A stretch of DNA of 64,000 bases. It comes from Torulaspora globosa. Taxonomy: Eukaryota; Ascomycota; Saccharomycetes; Saccharomycetales; Saccharomycetaceae. The position numbers and the translations under genes were made by a program. Location of the stretch: the NCBI RefSeq assembly GCF_014133895.1, contig NC_050731.1, forward strand, positions 744,001 to 808,000, read 5' to 3'. The notes beneath the pieces are model-generated. The model saw only the letters and a list, made by a program, of their open reading frames with translations. It did no database searches and was not told where the DNA came from. Below, piece by piece: positions 1 through 9,189 of this stretch (the first letter of the stretch is position 1; every line of letters starts with the position of its first letter).

Positions 1-1455
1 TGCAAATTTTCCATGCTGGCATTAGTGCCGGTCTTCAAGAACATTATTCCAGGCTACAGAATAAGGCCTTTAACGGATCTAGAGAAGAAAGAGAAAGTTT
101 CTAAGGAAATCGGTAGGTTAAGAAATTTTGAGCAGACGCTGGTGCTGAATTACCGTAGATATCTTGATTTAATCAAAGACCTATCCAAGGTACCAAACAA
201 CGACGATCCCCTGAAGGTCTCATTGGGAGCACTAGCTACTCAAGCTGCAAACGAACTTGCTCCTAATGTCTCTCATTTCAACTTTCGGGATGATCTGATC
301 ACGACACTTGTTCGTCGTGTTTGCAAACCAAATCTTCATGCTGACCCAGTTTCTTCTCTATCGATTAAAACTTTGGAGGTCCTGTTGAATGACGACGATG
401 AAGGTAATATTTCTCTAAGTGTGGTTAGGATTCTAGCAAAAACTTTAAAGGTAAGAAAATACAATGTGGATGAGTCTGTTCTTAATATATTACTTTCCTT
501 AGAAGTACTGCAGGATTATGATCCAAACACGAAGACTGAAGAGCGAGTTACCAAGCCAAGGGCCAAGAAGGTTCATCTTTCAAAGAAGCAAAGGAAGGCC
601 AGGAAAGAGCTTAAAGCCATCGAAGATGAAATGCGAAAAGCTGAACAATCGGTGTCTGCAGAGGAAAGAGAGAAGAACCAAGGTGAGATACTGAAAGTAA
701 TACTTTCACTCTACCTGAACATCTTGAGGATGGATTCGTCAGCTTTAGTTGGGTCAGTTCTGGAAGGTCTAGTTAAGTTCGGGAGCATGGCCAACTTGGA
801 ACTGCTAGGTGATTTTCTGGAGGTCATGAAAGATATTATTCGAAACACTGACATCGAAAACCCAACTTCGCTTACTGTCAGAAAAATATTGCTCTGTATT
901 GTGACCTCCTTTTCCCTTGTAGCTGCGCATACTCAGATGAAGTTGCATACGGACTTATCGACTTTTGTGGATGCTTTGTATGCGTTGCTACCTCATGTTT
1001 CTTTGGACCCTGACCTGGAGTTATCGCATAAATCTCTCCGTCTTGCTGATCCATTGCATAATGATTTAATCAAACCTTCTGTGAACGTTTCCACCAAGGC
1101 AGAGCTGCTTCTGAAGGCACTAGATCATGTTTTTTTTAGATCAAGATCAGGCACAAAACTAAAAGCGCTTGCATTCACCAAGAGGCTGTATACCTGTATG
1201 GAAAACACGCCAGAGCACACCACTATAGCTCTTCTGAAATTTCTAGAGAAGCTAATGAGCAGATACCCTGAATTGTCGGGTCTCTACTCCACAGAGGACC
1301 GTGTAGGTAACGGTATTTTCATCATGGAGGCCGACAATCCAACAAGAAGTAATGCCGAGAGTGCAGTTTTATGGGAGAATAACATACTAAGAAAGCACTA
1401 CTGCCCAGTTGTTGTTAAGGGCATCAAATCCTTGGCAAGCCATTCAAAGAATTAA
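1..1455 (+). CDS. NOC3: Noc3, nucleolar complex / pre-replicative complex protein (5'-truncated by the window)
   Basis: The frame is open from base 1, so the gene starts outside the window; 484 codons of the C-terminal part are visible, against about 663 residues in S. cerevisiae Noc3 (YLR002C). Noc3 pairs with Noc2 to escort pre-60S particles from nucleolus to nucleoplasm and is also reported in pre-replicative complex assembly. The visible part starts in a conserved stretch reading NIIPGYRIRPLTDLEKKEKV, followed by a basic, lysine-rich segment (about codons 180-225) and the helical CBF/Mak21-type C-terminal domain. It converges on MPP10, with 105 bp between the stop codons. In S. cerevisiae the gene is the second ORF right of CEN12, which fits its position here left of the inferred centromere. 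Identity is confident; the N-terminus and promoter cannot be assessed. Confidence 0.94.
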   Translation, partial: CKFSMLALVPVFKNIIPGYRIRPLTDLEKKEKVSKEIGRLRNFEQTLVLNYRRYLDLIKDLSKVPNNDDPLKVSLGALATQAANELAPNVSHFNFRDDLITTLVRRVCKPNLHADPVSSLSIKTLEVLLNDDDEGNISLSVVRILAKTLKVRKYNVDESVLNILLSLEVLQDYDPNTKTEERVTKPRAKKVHLSKKQRKARKELKAIEDEMRKAEQSVSAEEREKNQGEILKVILSLYLNILRMDSSALVGSVLEGLVKFGSMANLELLGDFLEVMKDIIRNTDIENPTSLTVRKILLCIVTSFSLVAAHTQMKLHTDLSTFVDALYALLPHVSLDPDLELSHKSLRLADPLHNDLIKPSVNVSTKAELLLKALDHVFFRSRSGTKLKALAFTKRLYTCMENTPEHTTIALLKFLEKLMSRYPELSGLYSTEDRVGNGIFIMEADNPTRSNAESAVLWENNILRKHYCPVVVKGIKSLASHSKN

Positions 1456-1560
1456 TAATCCAAGGCCTGAGCTACCATAATTAGCATTATTCCATAGATT
1501 CATGTCCATTTTGTGCTGCGAACCTATATAATATTGTCCTCAAGCAATGCCTGATGCCTT

Positions 1561-3354
1561 TTACAGTTTTATCCTATTAGCACCCTCTCCTGAGTCGTTC
1601 AGATTTATAACCCGACCCCTAACGTCATGCTTTTCACCTTTACTATTGATGACTGTAACGTTTTTGTTCTTTGCCAAAGTGTTGATAACTTCATCTTTCT
1701 TACTCTTTTTCTTGGTTATCTGAGATGCGGTCTTAGACCTCTTCCTCTTAGCGGCTCTACGAAGCCTGTTTTTATCATCTCGTGTCAGTTCGTCTTTTGA
1801 CATCGTTATACCATTCTTCAGAGTGATTTCGTTCATATTACGAGATCTCTCGACTTTGTAAATCTCCTGAGGCGCTAGTGCTGAAGCTGAAGACATACTC
1901 AATGGCTGCGCATCTTCCATTGAAATCGCCGCCGTATCTACTCTGACTTCGAGAGATTTTTCTGCTGGTTTAGGAATAAAATGAGCCGAAGAGAGAGCAT
2001 CTAATTTGTAGCATAAGTTAGTGAACAAGCTCGTGATCTCATCATGGGACTTCTTAATCTCTTCACTGATCTCAGCATCTTGCGGTATGTTCTTATAATC
2101 TTCCTCGTATATCTGCGCCAGTGACCTGGCGGACTTTTGGTCGCTCAATTCGAACTGAGGTTTTGCACTCTGAGATGAAACATCGCTAATAACACGCTTT
2201 GGGAGATCGTCGAAATTGTACTCCTGAATCCTCCTTCTAATCATTTGCTCAATAGATTCTGTTACTTCGGTGGTAACCACAGGCACTGGTTTAGCAGTTC
2301 TGTCAAATTCAACGTCTTCTGTCAACAGGGAGTCTGCCGGCCTATCTTGCGCTTCAATCTCACCCTGTAATGCCCATTTTTTCTCTGCCACGGCTTCCTG
2401 TTCAAGCTGCTCAATTTGCTTTTGAATGTCTATTTGTTGTCTTTCATAGGTTGAAAGGCTTGTCCCAGGGTTTACATCTTCTAGTTCAGAAGCTTCCTGC
2501 TCCTCGGCAAACAGATCCAATTTTACCGAATCAACGGCATCATCGTAATCTGCCTCAGCTAAATGTTCGTCGGATTGTTTAGAATTCTTCGTCCTATCGA
2601 TGTTTGCTTTCTGGTTCTGAAACCCTGGCTTATCAAAAAAGTCTTCGTAGTAGACAGCTTCTTCCTCCTCATCAGAAGGAATTTCATTGAACCAATCAAC
2701 GCTTTCATCATCAGTATCAATGCCGGTACCGTCTTCTATTCCAGTAGTCTGCTTGTTGAACTCCTCTAAATTGAAAAAATCGTCATTGAGACCATTCTCT
2801 TCATCATCAGCGCCTTCATCCTGATCTGGCTCATCAACTCCACTATAAGTCATAGATTCTTCATGCATGTCCGAGCTTTCATCTTCAGAATCTTCTTTAG
2901 CCGCAAGGTATGCAGTCTTAGAGAGGCCGCCAACCTTCAAGTCTCCCGTATAACTCGCATTTTCAGATTCGCTGGCGTTCTCTGCCTCGTCTTCAATCCC
3001 CTCTAAGTCAACTTCCGCATTCTCTTGAGCAGAGGAAAAATCACTATCGCTGTTACTATCTGAGTTTTCACTGTCTTGACCTGTTGAAGTTGCATCTTCC
3101 TGGTATTCCTGTATCTTCGCCAATAAATTACCTTCTACACTATCAAGCACCATTTTCGCCTGCCACCAGACTTGGTTGGCATCCATACCGTCAATTGTAA
3201 TTTCATCTATATCAGAGGATTGGAAACCGCTTTGCCTGGAAAGCTTAATAACCCCATCTAGATAAGTCTTCACTGACTTCAATGGGAAGGACGGCTCCTT
3301 GTAAAATATGCTGATGGGATCTGACTGTATGGCTTCAATAAAATTCCTCGACAT
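1561..3354 (-). CDS. MPP10: Mpp10, U3 snoRNP / SSU processome subunit
   Basis: 597 residues, close to the 593 of S. cerevisiae Mpp10 (YJR002W). Mpp10 binds Imp3 and Imp4 in the nucleolus and is needed for 18S rRNA cleavages at A0-A2. Visible hallmarks are long Asp/Glu/Ser-rich tracts in the N-terminal third, the conserved EAVYYEDFFDKPGFQNQ stretch, the EKKWALQGE and LTEDVEFDRTAKPVP blocks, and a basic C-terminus ending in NRIKL. The frame extends 9 codons further upstream but only to a TTG; the first ATG, at 3354, gives a start that fits the family. The upstream region carries PAC and RRPE promoter motifs, as expected for a ribosome-biogenesis gene. S. cerevisiae MPP10 lies next to AVT1, as here. 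Confidence 0.95.
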   Translation of the reverse strand: MSRNFIEAIQSDPISIFYKEPSFPLKSVKTYLDGVIKLSRQSGFQSSDIDEITIDGMDANQVWWQAKMVLDSVEGNLLAKIQEYQEDATSTGQDSENSDSNSDSDFSSAQENAEVDLEGIEDEAENASESENASYTGDLKVGGLSKTAYLAAKEDSEDESSDMHEESMTYSGVDEPDQDEGADDEENGLNDDFFNLEEFNKQTTGIEDGTGIDTDDESVDWFNEIPSDEEEEAVYYEDFFDKPGFQNQKANIDRTKNSKQSDEHLAEADYDDAVDSVKLDLFAEEQEASELEDVNPGTSLSTYERQQIDIQKQIEQLEQEAVAEKKWALQGEIEAQDRPADSLLTEDVEFDRTAKPVPVVTTEVTESIEQMIRRRIQEYNFDDLPKRVISDVSSQSAKPQFELSDQKSARSLAQIYEEDYKNIPQDAEISEEIKKSHDEITSLFTNLCYKLDALSSAHFIPKPAEKSLEVRVDTAAISMEDAQPLSMSSASALAPQEIYKVERSRNMNEITLKNGITMSKDELTRDDKNRLRRAAKRKRSKTASQITKKKSKKDEVINTLAKNKNVTVINSKGEKHDVRGRVINLNDSGEGANRIKL

Positions 3355-3424
3355 GGCGTCTCTAGCTTTAGCTATGGACAAATTTAAGTCAGGCCTCAGC
3401 TATGTGTTTCTCTTAATCACTTAA

Positions 3425-3433
3425 GCTCATCGC
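3425..3433 (-). promoter_or_regulatory. PAC motif upstream of MPP10
   Basis: The minus strand reads GCGATGAGC, a full match to the PAC core bound by Dot6/Tod6 in S. cerevisiae, about 70 bp upstream of the MPP10 ATG. PAC and RRPE together mark ribosome-biogenesis genes. Activity in this species is inferred. Confidence 0.75.
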
Positions 3434-3442
3434 GCTAAATGC

Positions 3443-3451
3443 AAAATTTTT
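3443..3451. promoter_or_regulatory. RRPE-like motif upstream of MPP10
   Basis: AAAATTTTT, the RRPE core recognised by Stb3 in S. cerevisiae, lies 10 bp beyond the PAC motif. The pairing and spacing are typical of the ribosome-biogenesis regulon. The rest of the 405-bp gap between MPP10 and the AVT1 stop (3355-3759) shows no gene that I can support. Confidence 0.65.
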
Positions 3452-3759
3452 CTAGCAGGGCTAAATCAGACAAGCGACGGCGCCTGCAAGAACAAAGTAA
3501 GGAATAGTATGCTACATACAGACAAATAGTTAATGCATATATTATCAAGTCAGCTTTTGGTATGAATATCATGCCACATCCTACCATATGATTTCTCTGC
3601 CTTGTAACTAGTCATAATTTTCTTGGCTCGCGAATCTTCCGAAATAATGAATTCAAGGTAGTGAAAATTCGTATGACGCTTTTTTTATTATGGCGGCAAC
3701 GACTAAATTCGAAGCACTCTCTCCTGTCAGAATAATCTCATGTATTCCGTCCAATGAAA

Positions 3760-5559
3760 TCAGGCCAAAAATGCTGCACCAACACCCAAAATAGCCAACA
3801 CGATGGAGAGACCTATGACGATATGGCAAAGTAATTGCTCCCATGGCTTGATCGTCTTTTTACAGATCTTGATGTAGAAGAGACATGGTAGAATTAAGCA
3901 AATTGCGAAGCACAAGCCAGCTCCCAGGAAAGCAATCAGTTTGTCAAACTTTGGGAAAACTATCGCAACTCCAACGAACAGAACATTGACAAAAATTCTA
4001 TTGAAAACGCGCTGACCTTTGGCAAAGTACAATCTATTTCCTTCAAATTTTCTCTCAGCATTGTCAATTTCCATGAGGGTATCTAAGACTGAAACAATGG
4101 GTCTAGCGTTGAGAGGTGTCTTAGCGATTGGGATGACGGCCATCAAAGCCGATAGCGCACCATAAACAAAGTTTGGGTATCCTGCAGTCAACAGAATATT
4201 TTTGGTTATTTCATCATGAACCATATTTCCGTACATTAGAAATCCGACGACGGCTGTCCCAATGTCAGCGACGGAGGTAATCTTGTATGTGGTCTTCAGG
4301 CAGTCCTTGAACTTCTCTGGATGCCTCATGTCAGTTTTCAAATTTGGAAAGACAGCATGGCCACCCCAACAAGCACTCAGGAGGCCGATCGAAAGGCAAA
4401 ATCCCATAAAACTCTCGGGCCATAGGTGGGTTTCCATTGGCTGAAGTAACGATCCAGGCGCTTCTGCTTTATAAAACCCACAAAAGATGATTAAAAAGAC
4501 GGTCCCAATCGTTGACATTATACCCAGGAACGAGATGTTAGAAAGAATATTCAGTGGGATGAAGATGGCGGGGGTTACAGCAAACAATCCCACCACCTTG
4601 AAGAAATTAGAAGAGCGCGATGGGAACAAAGCATTCAACGAATCTCCGAAAAGAATAATTAGCGAGACACCGCTTCCTAAGAGGTCTAACGTGAATAGAC
4701 ATGAGATCAGTGCGCGGCCTCTTCTTCCAAACGCTGCGTAGCCTAAATCTGCATACGACATTATGGTCGGGTCCGTGTCCAAGCATCTTGAAAGTAATTC
4801 TGCAGTGCAAAATGTACCACAAGCGAGTAGTAGTAGCAAAGCCGAACCTAGGACCCATCCTGCGTGCTTAAGACCCAAAGGTAGAGCAAATAAACCAATG
4901 CCTATAAGTACATTAATTGAGTTAAAGATTGTTTGAGGGGCGGTCGACTGGCCGGCAAGAACGGTTACAACGGCTCCATCCTTGCCTTCGATCCTTTTGA
5001 TCATGATTGACTCAGTATCTGGGGGGACCAGGTCGCTATAGCTCACACCACTTATCGATTCCGCAACTGAACCGTCCGCACGGATGACTGAATTAGAATC
5101 ACTGATAGCGCCGTAGTCGTCCAAGTCCTGATAAGCGGCATTAGGGCGTCTCCCATCCAAATTTGTGATCGAAGGACGCACAGAAATATTACCAGCACGG
5201 TTCAAAGCGATGGAGAGCTTCCTCCCATTATGGGCAGGCGCCATAGTGTCCGGATCATAGATTTCGTCATTGGCATCTTCAAAATAGTTACGCTGAATTT
5301 CAGGATGCACGTCTATATGTCTAAAAGAATTTGCTCTGCGTAAAGACGTTGCAAATCTGCTCAGCGAGTTTACCCCTCTGAAAGATCCTATCGGTTGATC
5401 TAAGATTGATTGTCTTCTCGTCGTGAAACCTCCGGCCGGTGCCGACAAATCTTCAGTTCCATACTCAGATGTCCGCTTGATTGGAATCGATATATAGTGT
5501 ACTTGTGGTTGGCTCGAATCCCCGTCCTGCAACGGTTGTCTTTCAGAGTCACCAGGCAT
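3760..5559 (-). CDS. AVT1: Avt1, vacuolar neutral amino-acid transporter
   Basis: 599 residues, against 602 in S. cerevisiae Avt1 (YJR001W). Avt1 is a vacuolar-membrane H+/amino-acid antiporter of the AAAP (Aa_trans) family that loads neutral amino acids such as glutamine, tyrosine and isoleucine into the vacuole. The first ~200 residues are hydrophilic and Ser/Arg-rich, with [20 protein letters not shown] as a recognisable cytosolic motif. The transporter core starts near residue 205 with [20 protein letters not shown], and about 11 hydrophobic segments follow to the C-terminus. The frame runs 9 codons upstream to a TTG; the ATG at 5559 is taken as start. In S. cerevisiae this gene flanks CEN10. 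Confidence 0.95.
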   Translation of the reverse strand: MPGDSERQPLQDGDSSQPQVHYISIPIKRTSEYGTEDLSAPAGGFTTRRQSILDQPIGSFRGVNSLSRFATSLRRANSFRHIDVHPEIQRNYFEDANDEIYDPDTMAPAHNGRKLSIALNRAGNISVRPSITNLDGRRPNAAYQDLDDYGAISDSNSVIRADGSVAESISGVSYSDLVPPDTESIMIKRIEGKDGAVVTVLAGQSTAPQTIFNSINVLIGIGLFALPLGLKHAGWVLGSALLLLLACGTFCTAELLSRCLDTDPTIMSYADLGYAAFGRRGRALISCLFTLDLLGSGVSLIILFGDSLNALFPSRSSNFFKVVGLFAVTPAIFIPLNILSNISFLGIMSTIGTVFLIIFCGFYKAEAPGSLLQPMETHLWPESFMGFCLSIGLLSACWGGHAVFPNLKTDMRHPEKFKDCLKTTYKITSVADIGTAVVGFLMYGNMVHDEITKNILLTAGYPNFVYGALSALMAVIPIAKTPLNARPIVSVLDTLMEIDNAERKFEGNRLYFAKGQRVFNRIFVNVLFVGVAIVFPKFDKLIAFLGAGLCFAICLILPCLFYIKICKKTIKPWEQLLCHIVIGLSIVLAILGVGAAFLA

Positions 5560-6254
5560 CACAGATTCGGGCCGACTAGATCTCAAGGCTCTTAGTCTAT
5601 CTTGATCCTTGATTGAGATTTCTGGGATCTTTAATGTGAGGGATCGGTAATTTATACTTAAATAATTGGGCAGATCTCTCTCTTCTTATCATTTATCAAA
5701 TAGGCGATACTGATTGTTTACTCACTTCCAACAGAGATCTAATTTCGAGTCTGTCTGTACGAAGAACCAAAAATTACAATCCATCAACAAAACGTAAAAA
5801 CAATTATTAATGGCGATCAAAGATGAGCATGAAATGAATCAAAGATCACATCGGTCCATTAATAAATGCTTTCATTGAAACTTTAGCATTACTATCGACT
5901 CTTGATCGTCTTTATAAGGGCACTTCGTGAGTACCAGTAAAAGTGAGCTGTGCGCTTTTTGATCGTAAATATAGGACAGCTACATAGGATGAATGCGCAC
6001 CAAGTTATTAAAGATCTCATATATGGTCTCGAACGTCCAGACTCCTCTAGATCTAGCATGCTTGATTATAGTCATTCCCTACGAATATTTCTCTGTCGCA
6101 ATCAAGGGTCAATGAACTTTTACAGCTTTCCATCATCAAACCGAAGCTTCTGGCCTTGGGGAGTTCTCCAACGGTACTACACAATTCAAGGCAGATCGAG
6201 AGTTATCCGTTTTATGTTTTCTTACTTTCTTAAGGAGCATTGTCAAAGTTGCGA
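5560..6254. other. Divergent intergenic region between AVT1 and the fasciclin gene
   Basis: This 695-bp gap holds the promoters of AVT1 (leftward) and the fasciclin-domain gene (rightward). A TATA-like TTTATAAGG lies near 5910 and an 11/11 ARS-consensus match lies at 6210-6220. An open frame across 5950-6258 has a TTG start, no recognisable protein features and overlaps the next gene, so I do not call it. No tRNA or snoRNA was recognised. Confidence 0.6.
6210..6220 (+). other. ARS consensus sequence match (possible replication origin)
   Basis: TTTTATGTTTT matches the 11-bp S. cerevisiae ACS (WTTTAYRTTTW) at every position. It lies in intergenic DNA 2.7 kb from the inferred centromere. A few perfect matches are expected by chance in 64 kb, and ACS motifs differ among yeast genera, so this is only a candidate. 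Confidence 0.25.
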
Positions 6255-8798
6255 ATGAAAGGACTTCCGTATGCTATAGCTGGTTTACTTTCTTGTGTGG
6301 CTACTGTCCAGTGCCTCGGAGAACCATGTAAAGATTGTGATTTTACGTCGGTTGTTGATATCCTGTCAGCGAGCGCTATGTTCTCCACTTTTCTAAGGGT
6401 CCTGCAAAGAAATGGAGATATCCCAACGCTAAATGAGTTGCAGAACTTTACATTGTTGGCACCTGTCAATACTGCTTTTGCTGGTCTTTCTGATTCTGAA
6501 AGTATCGCTGGCTTTGATATTTCTAATTACATCTTGAGAGATAGAGTGCTGGAAACATCAGCAATTGATAATGGCACGTCAGTAATATATGAAGGCGTCA
6601 AATTCCCACTGGGACTCCGACGTGACGAGAGTGGCCCCATAAGGATCAATGGGGCAGCTGTTGTGGAATCTGATCTCAAACCGAATTTTCAAAACGCAAC
6701 TGTTCATGGTATCTCTGAACTGCTACCAGACCCCCCAAATAGCCGGGGTCTTGTTCACGATATTAACCGCGAGGGCCGAAGCGTAAATATCTTCCACTCA
6801 TTTGTGGAAAGCTTTCCTGGCTTTGAACAGATGACGGACAATAACACACTTCTTATACCTTCAGATGTCAATTTTTTCAAATGCTTCAATCACATAGAGA
6901 TCAACTACATTTTGGATACTTTCGATGAACTGTCTTCTCTCGATGGACCTCTGGCAGGTTCCTGGAGTCACGACAGACAAATCTTCCTTCAGAATTTGAT
7001 CTGCCACGGTATTATTGGCGGACAAACTGCGAATAGGCAAATCGTTAAAAATCTCAACAATCAACCAGTGCAGGTTACTAGTCATGAACTTGGTTCATCA
7101 CTCTCGGTTAATGATTCAACGCCATCAAACCAAGCCAATATGATATTTGACCGAGGAATTGCGCACAGCTTCTCCGACCTGCCTTTCCTTCCTGATGCCT
7201 TCCAATTCACTGCTGAAAAATATTTGCATGGGATGAACAGTACGGATTTCGTCAAAGAGCTATATTTTCGCAAGCTGCAGCATATGATCCGGGAAAAGAG
7301 CCTACATCAGAACTTAACGATTTTTGTGCCAGAATTCAACTCTAATGAACATCAAGGCTTCACCAAATCGAGTCTGCTATACCATTTCGTGGAGTATCAG
7401 CTTTGGCTGGAAGAAGAGTTTAAAGACGTAAACCGAATTCATTCTTCAACGAAGACGTTCCCTTCAGCATTTTGCTCTTCAAACAAGCGACTTGGTGGAA
7501 ACTGCCAGAGATTAAGAATCACTAAAACAGAGAGTTCCTATATCATAAACGATAAATACAGAGTCTTGCATGCGAAACCTTATATGGTAGGTCGAACTCT
7601 GGTATACACCATTTCTGAGGCCTTGCAATTACCAGGAGAGTTTCTATTCTCTTTGAATCCGTTTCACCATTGTTCAAAATCACTATCTCTTTTGCGGCAG
7701 GTAAACTTACTGAATTTGCCACTCAATAACAAGGGCTACACTATTCTGCTGCCATGCTTCGATTCGTGGCGCAACTATGATCTCAACTTCGAATATCTAA
7801 GGAATAATGCTACGGCAGTAGAACATATTGCAAAGAGTATGATCCTACAAAGTCTAATTTACAGTGACACCAAAACTCAAACCATAGAAGTGAGCAATAT
7901 GCTTGATGAGGAGGTTTCCTTGTCGATACACCCCCCTAGATCGAACCGTGTGGATATTGAGTTGAGTAATGTGGTCGGCAAAATAAAGATCGAAAGAGGT
8001 CTTGATGCGCTTTTCAATCAAGGCGTCATACATCCTTTAAAAGGTTTTTACCTTCCGAAGGATATTAATATATCCCTGAAAGATTTGATTGAAACCAGCG
8101 GTGCCAACCGTTTTCTTGAGCTCCTAGAGAACCTTGAAGATTTCACATCGATGATCAATGAAAGCATACCGTTTTCCGTTCTGGTTCCGATGTCAACTTT
8201 TCTCGGGCCGGGAGGCATAACGGGCAGTTCAAAAAACCTGCAAGATTTTCTGAAAGTTCATCTGGCGATTGGAAGCTCAACGCACAGCCTACTGAAATGT
8301 GACGGGACAATCAGCACTCTGTTCGGTGAACCACTCATTTGCAGACAAAGTTCCACTGGCGATTATTGGCTCAAACTACAAAATGGTGATGACCATGAAG
8401 TGCGTATTTTACGCAGAGGCTGTGCCTCCTCGGGAAATGAGTCGTGCGTCTTCCTCATTGATAGACCAATTTCGATACGCTGGCTAAACCGAGACAAAAA
8501 ATCACTACGGCTGCCAGGTATCGCTATCGGAGCGGGCGTTTTAGTGGGTTCAGTCTCCATGCTAGCTGTATTCTTGTGCATATTGTTGGTTTTATTTGGT
8601 AAAAGCGCCAAGAGATCACCTTTGCCAGCATCGGCGGATGAAGAGCATACAAATCAAGAAGCAAGGCCTCTTCTAGCCAACAACGACTCGTCAAGGGCAA
8701 TATCAAACTTGAGCCACGAGCAAAACGGACGCTTCGAGAGCACTTACTCCTCCAATGCATCTGTACCAGCAATAGACGTAGCATATAGTCCAAGGTAG
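6255..8798 (+). CDS. Fasciclin (FAS1)-repeat single-pass membrane protein, YLR001C orthologue
   Basis: 847 residues, near the ~860 of the uncharacterised S. cerevisiae protein YLR001C. It has an N-terminal signal peptide (MKGLPYAIAGLLSCVATVQC) and a long luminal or extracellular region with many Asn-X-Ser/Thr sites. The FAS1-type core strand recurs five times: TLLAPVNTAF (about residue 67), TLLIPSDVNFF (about 200), TIFVPEF (about 355), TILLPCFDSW (about 495) and SVLVPMSTF (about 641). A transmembrane helix spans about residues 755-785, and a ~60-residue cytosolic tail follows. The fission-yeast FAS1 protein Fsc1 is a vacuolar-membrane protein needed for autophagosome-vacuole fusion, so a vacuolar role is plausible but inferred. 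An upstream TTG in frame (6240) is discarded in favour of the ATG at 6255. In S. cerevisiae YLR001C is the first ORF right of CEN12. Confidence 0.9.
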   Translation: MKGLPYAIAGLLSCVATVQCLGEPCKDCDFTSVVDILSASAMFSTFLRVLQRNGDIPTLNELQNFTLLAPVNTAFAGLSDSESIAGFDISNYILRDRVLETSAIDNGTSVIYEGVKFPLGLRRDESGPIRINGAAVVESDLKPNFQNATVHGISELLPDPPNSRGLVHDINREGRSVNIFHSFVESFPGFEQMTDNNTLLIPSDVNFFKCFNHIEINYILDTFDELSSLDGPLAGSWSHDRQIFLQNLICHGIIGGQTANRQIVKNLNNQPVQVTSHELGSSLSVNDSTPSNQANMIFDRGIAHSFSDLPFLPDAFQFTAEKYLHGMNSTDFVKELYFRKLQHMIREKSLHQNLTIFVPEFNSNEHQGFTKSSLLYHFVEYQLWLEEEFKDVNRIHSSTKTFPSAFCSSNKRLGGNCQRLRITKTESSYIINDKYRVLHAKPYMVGRTLVYTISEALQLPGEFLFSLNPFHHCSKSLSLLRQVNLLNLPLNNKGYTILLPCFDSWRNYDLNFEYLRNNATAVEHIAKSMILQSLIYSDTKTQTIEVSNMLDEEVSLSIHPPRSNRVDIELSNVVGKIKIERGLDALFNQGVIHPLKGFYLPKDINISLKDLIETSGANRFLELLENLEDFTSMINESIPFSVLVPMSTFLGPGGITGSSKNLQDFLKVHLAIGSSTHSLLKCDGTISTLFGEPLICRQSSTGDYWLKLQNGDDHEVRILRRGCASSGNESCVFLIDRPISIRWLNRDKKSLRLPGIAIGAGVLVGSVSMLAVFLCILLVLFGKSAKRSPLPASADEEHTNQEARPLLANNDSSRAISNLSHEQNGRFESTYSSNASVPAIDVAYSPR

Positions 8799-8870
8799 AT
8801 AAAGGAAAATAGTCTTAAAATGAAGACATGCCCGGTTTTAGGTTCAGTTTGATGGGTGGTCTGCTGACAT

Positions 8871-8999
8871 AAAAATTTAATTTTCTAAAAGTAAAAATAA
8901 ACAATATATTATTTAAAAAATAAAGCATTATTACAAGTCTTTAGCCTTAAAAATTAAATGTATGTTAGTAATTTTAAAGAAGATATAATTATTTATTTC
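8871..8999 (+). other. CDEII-like AT-rich centromere core
   Basis: Hand count gives 17 G/C in 130 bases (8871-9000), with runs of A and T. CDEII in S. cerevisiae is about 80-90 bp at over 86% A+T; the longer block here is closer to the longer CDEII reported in some non-duplicated yeasts. Confidence 0.82.
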
Positions 9000-9025
9000 T
9001 GCTCTTGACTTCCGAACCTTCTTTT
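9000..9025 (+). other. CDEIII-like element (CBF3-binding site)
   Basis: TGCTCTTGACTTCCGAAC at 9000-9017 aligns with the S. cerevisiae CDEIII consensus TGTTTWTGNTTTCCGAAA at 13 of 17 specified positions. This includes the essential central CCG and the whole TTCCGAA core (9010-9016). It directly abuts the AT-rich block. The A-rich right end of the S. cerevisiae consensus is not conserved. Confidence 0.8.
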
Positions 9026-9189
9026 TGTGTTAAACTTCTGGACTTCTTTTCGCGAAACGGCTTAAAGGATAAATTTTGACGCTTTCAGGCTGATATAATC
9101 CCAGACGAAGAAAGAAGAAAAAAGAATCCGACTGTGAGAAATAACCGAGTACTTTCCAGGCTATGGTAAATTCGTACATTCATCCGTAT

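Larger units (their letters stand above)
8864..9025 (+). other. Point centromere (CEN), orthologous to S. cerevisiae CEN12/CEN10
   Basis: It lies in the 391-bp gap between the convergent YLR001C orthologue and DNM1, the two genes that flank CEN12 in S. cerevisiae. The CEN10-flanking genes AVT1 and PRE3 also fall on opposite sides. The gap contains a ~129-bp block of 87% A+T (CDEII-like) followed directly by a CDEIII-like element. A CDEI (RTCACRTG) match is not clear: CTGACATA at 8864-8871 matches 5 of 8 positions and AAGACATG at 8823-8830 matches 6 of 8 but sits outside the AT-rich block. The left boundary is therefore approximate. Confidence 0.88.

Noticed and set aside
3637..3643. TTCCGAA core in the MPP10-AVT1 gap as an alternative CDEIII
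   Set aside because: Flanking DNA is not highly AT-rich on either side, the rest of CDEIII does not match, and synteny places the centromere at 8.8-9.2 kb.
5511..5524. GGCTCGAATCCCCG resembling a tRNA B box
   Set aside because: It lies inside conserved AVT1 coding sequence with no A box or acceptor stem at the right distance.
5950..6258. 102-codon open frame upstream of the fasciclin gene
   Set aside because: It begins with TTG, lacks protein features and overlaps the next gene's start.
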